From positions 63,462,636 to 63,526,635 of the forward strand of contig OY755236.1 of assembly GCA_963576725.1 (NCBI GenBank): a stretch of 64,000 nt of DNA, read 5' to 3'. Made by a program: the position numbers and the translations under genes. Every line of letters begins with the position of its first letter. The first letter of the stretch is position 1. The notes beneath the pieces were generated by a model that was not told the origin of the DNA, ran no database searches, and worked only from the letters and a program-made list of their open reading frames with translations. Positions 1 through 10,383 of this stretch are shown one piece after another. The DNA is from Azorinus chamasolen (Eukaryota; Mollusca; Bivalvia; Cardiida; Solecurtidae).

Positions 1-612
1 TTTTCTCAACTGTCTATCCAGTTGGTCCCACAAATATTCGATTAGATATAAATCTGGACTAAATGGAGGCCAGTTCAACAGTTCAATGTTGTTGTTTGTA
101 ATAAATTCACAACAGATCCTTGCTACATAGGGTTGTGTATAATCTTGCTGGAATGTCAGGTTATTTTGCTGTAGTATGGGAACAACATAAGGAATTAGGA
201 TCTTATTTCTATATCTAGTGGCAGATAAATTACCCTCTACCACTGCCAGTGGTGATTTTACCCCATGTGAGAGTCCTCCCCACACCGTAACTGATCTTGC
301 TCTACAACGAAAGCATTAGCAAAATACTCACCACGACGTTTATATATTTCTACGTCAACTGTCAGCTTGAAACAGGGGAACTGAGACTCATTGGTAAAGA
401 AAACCTGTCTCTACTATGACTTTAGTCTGTCTCATTCGGAATATTCTGGGAGCATGTCATTACCCAAGGGATGTGGCGCTCACAACGGGCTGCCATGATT
501 GATAGACATACATAGGGGCATCAAGCCCTCTAGATTAACTTCTTGCAATCTTTTCCTTACAGTTTCTGGATGAATAGGATTACGATTACCTAGTTTCAAG
601 GACACTTTAAGT
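1..612 (-). pseudogene. Tc1-like transposase remnant, cut by window edge
   Basis: Read on the minus strand, the stretch codes pieces of a Tc1/mariner transposase. Visible motifs are QQDYTQPYVAR near 155-120 (second catalytic Asp), WPPFSPDL near 74-50, and LIEYLWDQLDRQLRK near 45-1, where the catalytic Glu sits in the usual PxE position with Pro replaced by Leu. Further upstream, RRGEYFANAF and SVTVWGGLSHG match the region before the second Asp, but they lie in different frames and there are stops near 400-470. The ETVRKRLQE segment near 560 fits the end of the DNA-binding part. Frameshifts and stops show it is dead. Family assignment rests on motif order; no terminal inverted repeats were located. 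Confidence 0.8.
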
Positions 613-871
613 GGCAGTATGATGTTGATTGCACAAAGGCGCAAGCCAAATAAAGAAGTTATTCTTGAAAATGTTTTAATTTATGCATCTTATCTGGACC
701 TCTGACCAAACATAGAAATGATTCTCAAGACATGCCAGTCTTTTAATGAAATCTGGAATTCTTTTATTCAATATAATTTATATAATTATGTACAGTAAAA
801 TTCCTGAAACCACTAAGACGATTTAACCAAATTTTGTCAAAAGCAGTAGTGGCTAGGGGGAAGGAATTATT
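613..871. other. unassigned AT-rich stretch
   Basis: No coding signal or recognisable repeat border was seen. It may hold the decayed N-terminal part of the Tc1 remnant and the truncated start of the tandem-repeat element that follows. Confidence 0.4.
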
Positions 872-1261
872 GTTCACATTATGACCCCCGGACCAAAATT
901 GGCCCCGCCGAAAGGCTTGCTTATCAGTTTTTCATAGGAAAATCTTTAAAAATCTTCTTCTCTAAGACTGTTAGGCCAAGATTATAAGAATAACTATTAT
1001 AATGGTCCTTCATAAAGATTGTTCAAATTATGACCCTGGACCCAAAATGGCCCCGCCCAAGGGTTTATCAGTTTTTCATAGGAAAATCTTAGGGTTTATC
1101 AGTTTTCATAGAAAAATCTTTAAAAATCTTCTTATCTGAAACTGTAAGGTCTTGACCTTTGATATTTGGTATGTAGCATGATCTTATGGTCCTCTTAAAA
1201 GATTGTTCAAATTATGATCCCCAGACCAAAAATGGCCCCATCCTAGGACTGATCAGTTTTT

Positions 1262-3400
1262 AGCTCACCAGAGCACTTTGTGCTCAGGGTAAGCTTTTGT
1301 GATCGCCCGTTGTCCGGCGTGCGTCGTTCGTCATCCGTCGTCAACAATTTGAACCTTTAAAAACCTTTTCCTCTGAATCTACAGGGTTCTCATCTTTCAT
1401 CTTTGGCACATGGTATCATCTTTAGGTCCTCTACAAAAGATATGTAAATTATGCCCCTGGGGTCAAAATTGGCCCCGCCCCAGGGGTGCCTTGTTTTCAG
1501 TAGAAACATGTAGTAATTTGAACCTTTGAAAATCTTCTCCTCTTAAACCAGAAGGTTCTTAGCTTTCATATTTGGCATATAGCATCATGTTCAGGTGCTC
1601 TACAAAAGTTATATAAATTATGCCCCTGGGGTCAAAATTGGCCCTGCCCCAGGTGTGGGCAGTTTTAAATAGAAACAAATAGTGAAATCTTTGAAAATCT
1701 TCTTCTGAAACTGGAAGTCTCTCAGCTTTCATATTTGGCACAGAGCATCATGTTCAGGTCCTCTACAAAAGTTATATAAATTATGGCCCTTAGGTCAAAA
1801 TTGGCCCTGCCCCAGGGGTGGGCAGTTTTAAATAGAAACAAATAGTGAAAACTTTGAAAATCTTCTTCTCTGAAACCAGAAGGTTCTCAGCTTTCATATA
1901 TGGCACATAGCATCATGTTCAGCTCCTCTACAAAAAATATAAAGTATGGCCCTGGGGTTAAAATTGGCCCCACCCCAGGGGTGGGCAGTTTTAAATAGAA
2001 ACAAATAGTGAAATCTTTGAAAATCTTCTTCTCTGAAACTTGAAGTCTCTCAGCTTTCATATTTGGGACAGAGCATCATGTTCAGGTCCTCTACAAAAGT
2101 TGTATAAATTATGGCCCTTGGGTCAAAATTGGCCCCGCCCCAGGGGTGGGCAGTTTTAAATAGAAACAAATTGTGAAAACTTTGAAAATCTTCTTCTCTG
2201 AAACCAGAAGGTTCACACCTTTCATATTTGGCACATAGGATCATGTTCAGCTCCTCTACAAAATTTGTATAAATTATGGCACTCGGGTTAAAATTGGCCC
2301 CGCCCCAGGGGTGGGCAGTTTTCAATAGAAACAAATAGTGAAATCTTTGAAAATCTTCTTCTCTGAAACTGGTAGTCTCTCAGCTTTCATATTTGGGACA
2401 GAGCATCATGTTCAGGTCCTCTACAAAAGTTGTATAAAGTATGGTCCTTGGGTCAAAATTGGCCCTGCCCCAGGGATGGGCAGTTATAAATAGAAACAAA
2501 TAGTGAAAACTTTGAAAATCTTCTTCTCTGAAACTGGAAGGCTATTAGCTTTCATATTTGACACATAGCATCATGTTCAGGTGCTCTACAAAAGTTATAT
2601 AAATTATGGCCCCAAGGTCAAAATTGGCCCGCCCCAGGGGTGGGCAGTTTTAAATAGAAACAAATAGTGAAATCTTTGAAAATCTTCTTCTGAAACTGGA
2701 TGGCTCTCAGCTTTAATATTTGGCACAGAGCATGATGCTCAGGTCCTCTACAAAAGTCATATAAATTATGGCCTATGGTCAAAATTGGCCCCACCCCAGG
2801 GATGGGCAGTTTTCAATAGAAATAAATGCATGTAGGGAAAACTTTGACAACCTTCTCCTCTGAAACTTGAAGGTTTTCAGTTTTCATATTTGGCACATAG
2901 CATCATGTCCAGGTCCTCTACAAAATATGTATAAAATATGGCCCCAGGGTCAAAATTGGCCCCGCCCCAGGGGTGAGCAGTTTTCAATAGAAACAAATCG
3001 TGAAATATTTGAATATCTTTTTCTCTGAAACCGGAAGGTTCTAAGCTTTCATATTTTGCACATAGCATCATGTTCAGGTCTTCTACAAAAGTTATATATA
3101 AATTATGGCCCAGGGGTTAAAATTGGCCTGCCCCAGGGGTAGCCAGTTTTCAATAGAAACATATAGTGAAACCTTTGAAAATCTTCTTCTCTGAAACTGG
3201 AAGGTTCTCAGCTTTCATATTTGGCATATAGCATCATGTTCAGGTCCTCTACAAAAGTTATATAAATTGTGCCTCTTGGGTCAAAATTAGCCCCGCCCCA
3301 GGGCATGCTAGTTTTCTATAGAAACATATAGTCAAAACTTTGAAAATCTTGTCCTCTGATTGTCTGGTGAGCGCTTCAGGGCCATTCTGGCCCTCTTGTT
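1262..3400 (+). mobile_element. HTR-A element, complete, nested
   Basis: It starts with a 5' hairpin (AGCTCACC, GAGCAC / GTGCTC, then a GGTAAGCTT arm) directly after five T residues, followed by TTTTGTGATCGCC and a GTCGTTCGTCATCCGTCG tract. The body is about eleven tandem monomers. It ends with GGTGAGCGCTTCAGGGCC, TTC loop, GGCCC and TCTTGTT at 3400. The host phrase resumes immediately with CATAGGAAA. There is no coding capacity; short minus-strand reading frames inside it are repeat artefacts. It looks non-autonomous, mobilised in trans by an unknown enzyme (inference). Confidence 0.8.
1540..3345. repeat. tandem array, about 165-bp monomers
   Basis: The monomer carries 'agctttcatatttggcacat', 'agcatcatgttcaggtcctc', 'aaattggccccgccccagg' and 'tttgaaaatcttcttctctg' in fixed order and recurs about every 160-168 bp. 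Monomers differ by scattered substitutions and small indels. The length is similar to the bivalve satellite BIV160, but identity could not be tested here. Confidence 0.85.
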
Positions 3401-3488
3401 CATAGGAAATTCTTCTTCTCTGAAAATGTAAAGCAGAGAGCCGGGGTTATCTCAGGTGAGCGCTTCAGGGCCTCATGGCCCTCTTGTT

Positions 3489-5984
3489 AAATTATGTTTT
3501 GTTGTTTGTCACCATTTGAAGTTATTCACCTGCAATTGCAGTTTTAAATTTTCATTTCGTTACTTATTAATCTCCCGTTTCTTAATTTAGATAGAGGGAA
3601 TTTGTCCAGAGCTTTACTTTGCCATCTCTCATTGGAACATTTTTAAATTTTGCTTTGTTGTTGGTCACCATCTGAAGTTGTGCACATGTGATTGCAGTTT
3701 TGATTTGTCATTTCATTATTGAATTATCTCCCTTTTGGTAATTTTAATAATTATATGAAATTTAGTCCTCAGCTTTATTCTACCATGCCTCAACAGATTT
3801 TTTTATTTATGCCCCCCAGATCAGATCTGGGGGGCATATTGTTTTTGCCCTGTCTGTCTGTCTGTCTGTTTGTTTGTCAGCAACTTTAACATTGGTCATA
3901 ACTTTTGAGCCAGTACAGATAGAGACTTGATAATTGGTATACATATGTATCTCATAAAGCCGCACATTTTGAGGGGTGATATGTCAAGGTCAAGGTCATC
4001 CTTCAAGGTCAGAGGTCAAATATATGGGTCAAATAACCGACTTTAACATTGGCCATAACTTTGAGACAAGTAGAGATAGAGACTTGATATTTGGCATGCT
4101 TGTGTATCTCATGAAGCCACACATTTTGAAGGGTGACATGTCAAGGTCAAGGTCATCCTTCAGGGTCAAAGGTCAAATTGTCTGTTGTCTGTCAGTAACT
4201 TTACCACAACTTTAGAATTGGTCATAACTTTTGAGCAAGTATAGATATAGACTTGATATTTGGCATGCATATGTATCTCATGAAGCGGTACATTTTGAGT
4301 GGTGACATGTCAATGTCAAGGTCATCCTTCAAGGTCAGAGGTCAAATATATGGGTCAAATCACCGACTTTAACATTAGCCATAACTTTTGAACCAGTTGA
4401 GATAGAGACTTGATATTTGGCATGCGTGTGTATCTCATGAAACTGCACATTTTGATGGGTGAAATGTCAAGGTCAAGGTCATCCTTCAGGGTCAATGGTC
4501 AAATTGTCTGTTTTTTGTCTGTTACTTTAACATTAATCATAACTTTTGAGCCAGTACAGCTAGTTACTTGATATTTGGCATGCATATGTATCGCACATTT
4601 TGAGGTGTGATAATTTAAGGTCAAGGTCATCTTTAAAGGTCAGAGGTCAAACACATGGGTCAAATCACCGACTTTAACATTGGTCATAACCTTTGAGCAT
4701 GTACAGATAGAGACTTGATATTTGGCATGCATATGTATCGCATTAAGCCACACATTTTGAGGGGTGGCATGGTCATGGTCAAGGTCATCCTTAAAGGTCA
4801 GAGGTCAAACATATGGGTCAAATCACTGACATTGGCCATAACTTTTGAACCAGTACAGATAGAGACTTGATATGTGGCATGCTTGTGTATCTCATGAAGT
4901 TGCACAGTTGGAGGGGTGAAATGTCAAGGTCATCCTTCAGGTTCAAAGGCCACCAACTTCAAATTGGCCATAACTTTTGAACCAATAGAGATAGAGTCTT
5001 GATATTTGGTATGCATGTGTATCTCATGAAGCTGCACAGTTTGGAGGTGACATTTCAAGGTCAAGGTCATCTTTCAGGGTCAAAGGTCACCGACTTTAAC
5101 ATTGGCCATAACTTTTGAACCAGTAGAGATACAGACTTGATATGTGGTATGCACGTGCACCCCATAAAGCTGCGCAGTTTGAGGGTGACATGTCAAGATC
5201 AAGGTCATCCTTTAGGGTCAAATATCATATCAAGGGGGCATAGTGTTTCACAAACACATCTTGTTTAGATTAAGTAGTATTGTTGAACACCATCTGAAAT
5301 TGTGCACCTGCAATTGGGGTTTTGTTTTAATTCTTCATTCATGAATTATCTCCCTTTTTTAATTTTTATAAAATAAAATTATATGGAGCTTTCCTCTGTC
5401 ATACCTCAACAGAACTTATTTAAATTTTGCACTTTTGTTGAAGATAAACTTAAGTTGTGCAACTCCTATAAAGGATTTGATTTGTCCCTTGTGCATGAAT
5501 GAATTATCTCCCTTTTCATAACCTAACAAATGAAAATTTAGCGGTCCAGAGCCTTACTCTGTCATACCTCAACAGAACCTTTTTGAATTTTTAAGTATTA
5601 TTGAACACCATCTGTAGTTGTGCACCTGCGATACAAGTTTTGATTTGACTCTTCTTTTTGCTAATTATCTCCCTTTCCATAAGTTAACAAATGAAAATGA
5701 AACACATACACACACACTTCAATGGAACTTTTCTTTAAATTTTGCTGTATTGATAAATACTATCTGAAAATGTACTCCTGTGAGTTTTGGTTCTACTTCT
5801 TCACATCATTATTGAATTATCTTCCCTAATATTAAGTTACAGTTTAGACCCTGAGATAGGTATAATAATAATGTCTTAGTTGATGGGTAGTACTATGGAC
5901 TGAAGTTGTCCTGCACTGACCCCATCTCTGTGTCAAATGTGCTAGTGAGGGTATAAATCACCTTTAGTGATAGTTCTAGTTATG
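3489..5984 (+). mobile_element. HTR-type element with CTAGTT-like tail (family K), interrupted
   Basis: Monomers of about 165 bp with 'caccatctgaagttgtgcac', 'gaattatctcccttttt' and 'catacctcaacagaac' occupy 3489-3808 and 5266-5840. The 3' end at 5955-5984 holds the hairpin TCACctttaGTGA and the tail TAGTTCTAGTT, the same end as the element at 61892-62696. An HTR-B element is inserted at 3809. The 5' hairpin was not found, probably lost or displaced by the HTR-A copies upstream. The tail ends 14 bases before the acceptor of exon A. Confidence 0.6.
3809..5265 (+). mobile_element. HTR-B element, complete
   Basis: 5' hairpin: ATGCCCCCCAGATC / GATCTGGGGGGCAT, preceded by 'tttattt' and followed by ATTGTTTTTGCC and a (CTGT)n tract. 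The body consists of about 180-bp monomers, each with 'cataacttttgagcc', 'agagacttgatatttggcat', 'gtgtatctcatgaagc' and 'tgtcaaggtcaaggtcatcc'. The 3' end has the inverted outer arm GGGGGCATA, a second hairpin TGTTTcacAAACA and CATCTTGTT. There is no coding capacity. Every monomer holds AGGTCA-type half-sites. Confidence 0.8.
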
Positions 5985-5998
5985 TATTGTTATTGCAG

Positions 5999-6204
5999 AG
6001 TACCAGAATCCAACAATAGCATTTGAGGCAACTGTTATGTATGAATCCGCCAGTACACTAGCAGCCAATTGTTTGCCCGAATTTAGGGTCAAGTTTGCAG
6101 AAAGTATAGGACTACTTCTTAACAGATTGAGTAATGAAGGAACTTGTTCTGGTATATCCTGGACAGTGATGACGAAAACAACGAGTGTAACAAATTATTT
6201 AGAA
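5999..6204 (+). CDS. exon A of a multidomain extracellular protein gene (internal exon)
   Basis: The acceptor is 'tgttattgcag' and the donor 'gaa|gtaagt'. The exon opens with two bases finishing a split codon and then gives 68 codons, ending in phase 0 at a Leu-Glu pair. The translated stretch (YQNPTIAFEATVMYESA...) has two cysteines and alternating hydrophobics, suggesting a beta-rich extracellular segment; I cannot name the domain. Joined to exon B in phase 0, the frame stays open. An alternative acceptor two bases downstream would drop the AG and break the phase, so it is less likely. The preceding intron ends in a transposon tail only 14 bases away. The assignment as coding rests on splice signals, phase agreement and continuity with exon B. 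Confidence 0.72.
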
Positions 6205-6244
6205 GTAAGTATTTATCAGGACCTTTACTCCATGAATATTCATG

Positions 6245-6465
6245 TTAGAATTAAATAATGACATCATGAATTTGAATAAGATTAATTTGTTAAGAGTAAT
6301 ATCAGGAACTTTTAGCCATGGCAAAAACTGTAGAATCATACAATGTATCAATATTATATCGTATGGCCCTGGTCAGAGTCTACTCTAAAAAAATATCAAA
6401 ATTGTTATAGATTTATAGCCTTATGTGCCATTTCTTAATTCTTTCCGTCATAGTAATGCCTTTTA
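6245..6465. repeat. degenerate piggyBac-like palindromic MITE (left part)
   Basis: The order 'aataatgacatcatgaat', 'ttagccatggcaaaaactg' and 'tagaatcatacaatgtatc' matches the flank of the TTAA-type MITEs described below, followed by 'ccctggtcagagtctactct', a decayed core palindrome. Its right border is lost in the adjoining minisatellite. Confidence 0.55.
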
Positions 6466-6868
6466 ACACCTTTGCAAGAAGACACAGATGAGAAAGCTCC
6501 AATAGGACTTGTCTGATCAGTGTCAGCACTGTGTGGTGTTGTAGAAGACACAGATGAGAAATCTCCAATAGGACTTGTCTGATCAGTGTCAGCTCTGTGT
6601 GTGGTGTTGTAGAAGACACAGATGAGAAAGCTCCAATAGGACTTGTCTGATCAGTGTCAGCTCTGTGTGGTGTTGTCTGATCAGTGTAAGCTCTGTGTGT
6701 TGTGTTGTATAGGCAGTGTCAGCTCTGTGTGTGGTGTTGTATAGGCAGTGTCAGCTCTGTGTGTGGTGTTGTCTGATCAGTGTCAGCTCTGTGTGTGGTG
6801 TTGTATAGGCAGTGTCAGCTCTGTGTGTGGTGTTGTCTGATCAGTGTCAGCTCTGTGTGTGGTGTTGT
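6466..6868. repeat. minisatellite built from a MITE core
   Basis: Repeats contain 'ctgatcagtgtcagctctg' and 'tgtgtggtgttgt'. Early units are about 66 bp ('agaagacacagatgagaaag...'). Later ones are about 32 bp with alternating 'ctgatcagtg' and 'ataggcagtg' variants. The word CTGATCAG with a CTCTGTGT neighbour resembles half of the MITE core palindrome (CAGACCCTGATCAG..., CTCTGTTTGC), suggesting amplification of one arm. Confidence 0.75.
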
Positions 6869-7117
6869 ATAGACCTCATATCTTACAGATTTTGGTCAAG
6901 TTAGTGAATATTCATGAAGTTATCAATGTTCTTTAGGAAATGGTTGAAAAATAGAAAGACTGTGCCAATGTCTGATTAGAGCGAGCTATTCAGTTCATCT
7001 ATTGGAATAACCGTGAAAACTCGATAGTTAAAGAGAATGTTTTTGACATGTGGCAGTCATGCGGTCCAATTCCTCTAGAAACTTCCTGCTTGACTTTCAG
7101 CCTGCATTGTCATATGT

Positions 7118-7442
7118 TTTAACCCATTGTTCCCTATATTCGACTTTCTACACCTTTGCAAACAAAGGAGATCCTGATCTGGTCACACTGTGTGCTATCT
7201 TTTAGTTTCATTTAGCAATTATCCATACAGGACCACCTACAAAACAATACTGTGGCAACTTCTTATTACATGTATTTATAGAGCCTGCTCTGTGTAAAGG
7301 TTTATACTAGACAACTTTGAATGACAAACAGTGCAGACCTTGACCAGAGGGCTCTTCTAGGAGACCTCTATTCTGGGTCTGCATTGTTTGCAAAAGACAT
7401 TGCAAAAGATATTGCTAGTGTTTGTTTCCTGCATTCTAAGAG
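7118..7442. repeat. two partial piggyBac-like palindromic MITEs
   Basis: At 7118-7200 a 'ttaacccattgttccct' end is followed by 'cacctttgcaaacaaagga'. At 7325-7400 the palindromic core reads 'aaacagtgcagaccttgacc' then 'ctcttctaggag', then 'tgggtctgcattgtttgc'. Both are diverged. Confidence 0.6.
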
Positions 7443-7446
7443 TTAA

Positions 7447-7673
7447 CCCATTCCTCCATAGGCTATTTTTATACCAAACCTCTTTTAGTGAATCTACATG
7501 TATCGAAAAGGAGCATTAACTAGAGAAAAGGAAAGTTTTAGAACTTTGTAACTTGAAGCCATTGTGATAAATAGAGCATTTGCTCCTATAGGATCAAATG
7601 CTGTATTTATCACATTGGTTTCAACAGGTGATTTTTACAGAAGCGTAGAAAGGCGTATTTATGGAGCAAAGGG
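7447..7673. mobile_element. MITE-2, TTAA-flanked, complete
   Basis: Flanked by TTAA on both sides (7443-7446 and 7674-7677). The ends are CCCATTCCTCCATA and 'tatttatggagcaaaggg'. The centre is a long hairpin around 'agcatttgctcctataggat' with arms from 'gccattgtgataaata' to 'tatttatcacattggtt'. TTAA duplication with CCC/GGG ends fits a piggyBac-type origin. No coding capacity. Confidence 0.8.
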
Positions 7674-7689
7674 TTAAATAAAAAAGTAG

Positions 7690-7880
7690 TTAAATCAAGC
7701 AGGAAAAGACACAAACAAAAGGTAACCAACACCAAAACAGCAACAGAAAGCTAGCAACACATCCACACAACTAAACACATACACACGCACACACACAAAC
7801 ACACGAGACAAAAAACATCAAACACAAACAAAAGCACAAACACAAAAGCAAAAAGACACAAAACAAACACAAAAGCAAGG
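7690..7880. repeat. CA/AC-rich low-complexity tract
   Basis: Imperfect (AC)n and (CAAA)n runs such as 'cacatacacacgcacacac' and 'caaacacaaaagcaaaaag'. No other signal. Confidence 0.8.
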
Positions 7881-8163
7881 GTGACAAAGAGAGTACCACC
7901 TTGGAACGGTCAGTGGCAAAAACACCACTGGGGGTTTAAACCGGTTCATGGACGTCCTAACCTCACACTTATCTCAAAGTCACTCTAGCTTAACAAATAC
8001 TGTAAATAAAGGTATCCCAGCCAGACTTCCCCACAACATAGGAGATGGTTAACACAGGACAATATTATCCTACAAATTTGACCTGAGACTCATGCATACT
8101 CCGTGTATTATCGTCGGTAATCTTCAAATAAATTTCCGAAGATATAAGAATGCGCTTTATAAA
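7881..8163. other. no feature recognised
   Basis: Intron DNA containing 'ggtttaaaccggttcatgg' and other unassigned sequence; nothing with a clear border. Confidence 0.4.
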
Positions 8164-8165
8164 TA

Positions 8166-8372
8166 CAGTAAAACTCCTCTAATATAACCGACCAGCAAAA
8201 GGGAGCATAATTCAAAGTGTCAAAGACATGGTAGCTTAATACAGGACGAAAGTTATGCAGAAAGCTCCTGTAAGAGCTTTCTGCATAACTTTTGTCCTGC
8301 ATTAAGCAATCAGCTGCTTATAAGGACGGTCAAGTTCATTCATTAAGTGGTCGCATTAGAGGTGTTTTACTG
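8166..8372. mobile_element. MITE-3, TA-flanked, CAGTAAAAC ends
   Basis: The ends CAGTAAAACTCCTCTAAT and (as reverse complement) CAGTAAAACACCTCTAAT are flanked by TA. The centre is the hairpin 'atgcagaaagctcctgt' / 'agagctttctgcat' with 'acgaaagttatgcag'. CAGT ends plus TA duplication are typical of pogo/Tigger-like members of Tc1/mariner. About 207 bp, non-coding. Confidence 0.82.
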
Positions 8373-8635
8373 TACAATCCTCGTGGAACATGGCTTTTGG
8401 TTTGCTATGTTTTGTCACAGAGTATTACGAACAATCCTGATAAACACGCAGAAATTTAATCGAGTCTCAGGTCAAATTGGGAGGATAATATATATATAAC
8501 ATAGCATGACAATAACTGTGAAAGTCTGTCAAATATGTACTCAATGACTTTGCTGAAGTCAGAGCAACCACAGGGAAGCCGTTATGGGCACGACAGAAAA
8601 AAGGCTATGCATGTATCTGGTAAGCTCATCCCGTT
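8373..8635. other. no feature recognised
   Basis: AT-rich intron sequence with a short (TA)n run near 8495; no coding or repeat signal. Confidence 0.4.
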
Positions 8636-9490
8636 TCTGAGTTTAAGAGTATACCATCATAGAGTACTACCCTCTGCCTGTCATTGTGCAAGCAAAGAGG
8701 GAAGCCTAACTACTGACTGTAAAGGGTTCAATAACCAAACATGCAGTGTGTTGCTGTGATGGGGTCATAACCTTTCTTCCTAAAACCTTTAATGCATTTA
8801 AAAAACAAAGCATATAAATGGATATGACCCTGAATTTTCCTAAGTACATGTATGTAGATAATGTCAACATAGAATTCTGGATTAGAAATACCTTGTTGCA
8901 ATAATGTCCATAGATTGCAATTATATTTACTAATGAGAGGTAAATTTCGATAATAAGATTTAGAAAAAGCATTCCTAATTTTATGATGTAACCTTGCTTA
9001 AGAAGTTTATCAGTTGTGATTAAATTACGACTATTAAAATCTTCTAGCAAAGAACAGGCTTGGGCAAAGTCAATTATTAGAGAAATGTAAACTCCATAAG
9101 ATGTAGAATGAGGCACATCTCCATCTAGAAAAGGATACTTAACAGTTTTGAAATTAAAATCCTCCCTTTCATCATACATTTTGGGAGAAACTTTATCATT
9201 TATGATGGAAAGATTCAAATCTAAAAAGGAAGCAATAGAGTTGTATTGATTTGCTTTGTTTAAAGTAAGTTCTTTTGGGTAAATAGAAAAAAACCATAGT
9301 TTCAAAATAAGGATTATCCAAATTCAAAATATTGTCTCAATACCTAGAAGTTTTATTTAACGCATTAACTATATCAGCTTGTGTATCAGGTTTTAAGCTT
9401 TAAAATCCGTCTCATAGCAATACTAAAACAAATATGCAACAAGAGAGGCGCAATTTGTACCCATAGGTAACTTGACGATATATTGTATCC
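8636..9490 (-). pseudogene. reverse transcriptase remnant, unclassified (possibly Penelope-like)
   Basis: On the minus strand near 9460 the frame reads LPMGTNCASLVAYLF, matching the conserved G-x-P-M-G-T-N-C-A-P stretch of a reverse transcriptase type common in marine invertebrates. Around 9345 the catalytic Y-x-D-D box appears as RY-stop-DN, so it is inactivated. Then come FSIYPKELTLNKAN, SFLDLNLSI and KYPFLDGDVP followed by SYGVYISLIIDFAQACS, diagnostic of this RT group's C-terminal half. Near 8990 the frame shifts, and the continuation HKIRNAFSKSYYRNLPLI is in another frame. The longest uninterrupted piece is 199 codons (8706-9305). Penelope-type assignment is an inference. It is intron DNA, antisense to the host gene. 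Confidence 0.72.
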
Positions 9491-9724
9491 CCATAGTACA
9501 CAAATATGTTATCTTAATGAAACAAATGTCAAGGCAAGTCCACATTGTGTAATGTTCAACAGAACGAACCTTGAACATTACAAGCAAGGAACTGATACTC
9601 CGTCAGTCAAATTCAAAGTTATCAAAATGGTACAATATTGGATTATTCAGCTATGCAAGTTGGAGAGGAACATTACAGGTGTTCAAATATATAGGGTAAA
9701 TAGGAGAATGTTAGAAAAGAATTG
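9491..9724. other. unassigned; may extend the RT remnant
   Basis: A plus-strand reading frame spans 9483-9773 but has no recognisable motif, and its end is repeat-derived. No support as a gene. Confidence 0.35.
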
Positions 9725-9836
9725 CCAATGTCACATCTGTGATTACCTTTGCAATCAGTTTGGATCCAGATGAGACACTGAGTAACCTGACGTCTCTTCT
9801 AGGATTCAAACTGTTTGTTACTGTGACTATGTTTTT
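9725..9836. repeat. MITE-4 (GGATCCAAACTGTTTG palindrome), interrupted
   Basis: The core arms 'cagtttggatccagatgaga' and 'aggattcaaactgtttgtta' match the copy at 21605-21745. The sibling continues 'ccatatttttgcaaaaaaat'; here the T-tract is followed by the HTR-H element, so HTR-H inserted into the MITE's T-run. Confidence 0.7.
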
Positions 9837-10146
9837 AGCGACACTTTTTCAAAAAGTGGAGCTATTGTCATGACCCTCTCGTCGGCGTCGGCGTTGGTTA
9901 ACCTTTTTGTTAAGGTCCTTTTCTCAGAAACCATCAAAGATATTTGGTTCATATTTGGTATGTATGTTTACTATCACAAGGGGAACCCATTTCACAAGGG
10001 TAGGTACCGGTAACTCTAAAATTAATTTTGCCATAGTTATGCCCCTTTTTAGCTCACCAGAGCACAAAGTGCTCAAGGTGAGCTTTTGTGATACCCCTGT
10101 GTCCGGCGTCCGGCGTCCGTCTGTCCGTCTGTCCGCACTCACCAAA

Positions 10147-10383
10147 GGGTAGTTGTGTGACTTTTTCTAACTAGTCCCACAAGTAAAATCATTAACCTGG
10201 CCATCTCTTGTGACATTAACCTGGCCATTTCTTGTGACATTAACCTGTCCAGTTGTCGGACATAGGGTTAGGGTTAGGGTTAGCTTCCAGATCATTCTTT
10301 TCAAAAGTTAGAGCCAAAAATAGTTTTTCTTGTGGGACTAGTCACACAAGAAAAGATCAAAGGAAAAAGTCACACAACTACCC
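10147..10383. mobile_element. small TIR element (MITE) inside HTR-A
   Basis: Perfect inverted ends GGGTAGTTGTGTGACTTTTT (and one further base), followed by second inverted arms CTAGTCCCACAAG / CTTGTGGGACTAG. No target duplication was seen. The interior has three near-copies of 'attaacctggccatttcttg' and a short telomere-like run. No coding capacity; superfamily unknown. Confidence 0.8.
10264..10283 (+). repeat. interstitial telomere-like run, (TTAGGG)3
   Basis: A run of just over three TTAGGG units inside the small TIR element. Too short to be a telomere; it is part of the MITE sequence. Confidence 0.85.

Larger units (their letters stand above)
872..3488 (+). mobile_element. HTR-A element (outer copy), 5'-truncated and interrupted
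   Basis: Monomers of the type 'attatgacccccggacc...aatggccccgcccaagg...cagtttttcatagg' fill 872-1261 and resume at 3401 after a complete inserted HTR-A copy. The 3' end at 3456-3488 has the family signature: GGTGAGCG, a GGGCC..GGCCC hairpin and CTCTTGTT. The break lies inside the phrase 'cagttttt|cataggaaa', which is intact in other monomers, so the nested copy went into the T-tract. The 5' hairpin of this outer copy is missing. Confidence 0.75.

Noticed and set aside
1559..3071. Minus-strand reading frames with repeated peptide text (AKYES, WGGANFDPR, TFVEDLNMM)
   Set aside because: They follow the tandem monomers of HTR-A and recur at 25.4 and 42.7-44.3 kb wherever the monomer happens to lack stops. 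They are translations of non-coding repeats, with no consistent starts or lengths.
9483..9773. 96-codon plus-strand frame
   Set aside because: Its end lies in a MITE-4 palindrome and it has no recognisable domain.
10264..10283. Telomere or chromosome-end signal
   Set aside because: Only about three TTAGGG units, inside a small transposon in a gene intron.
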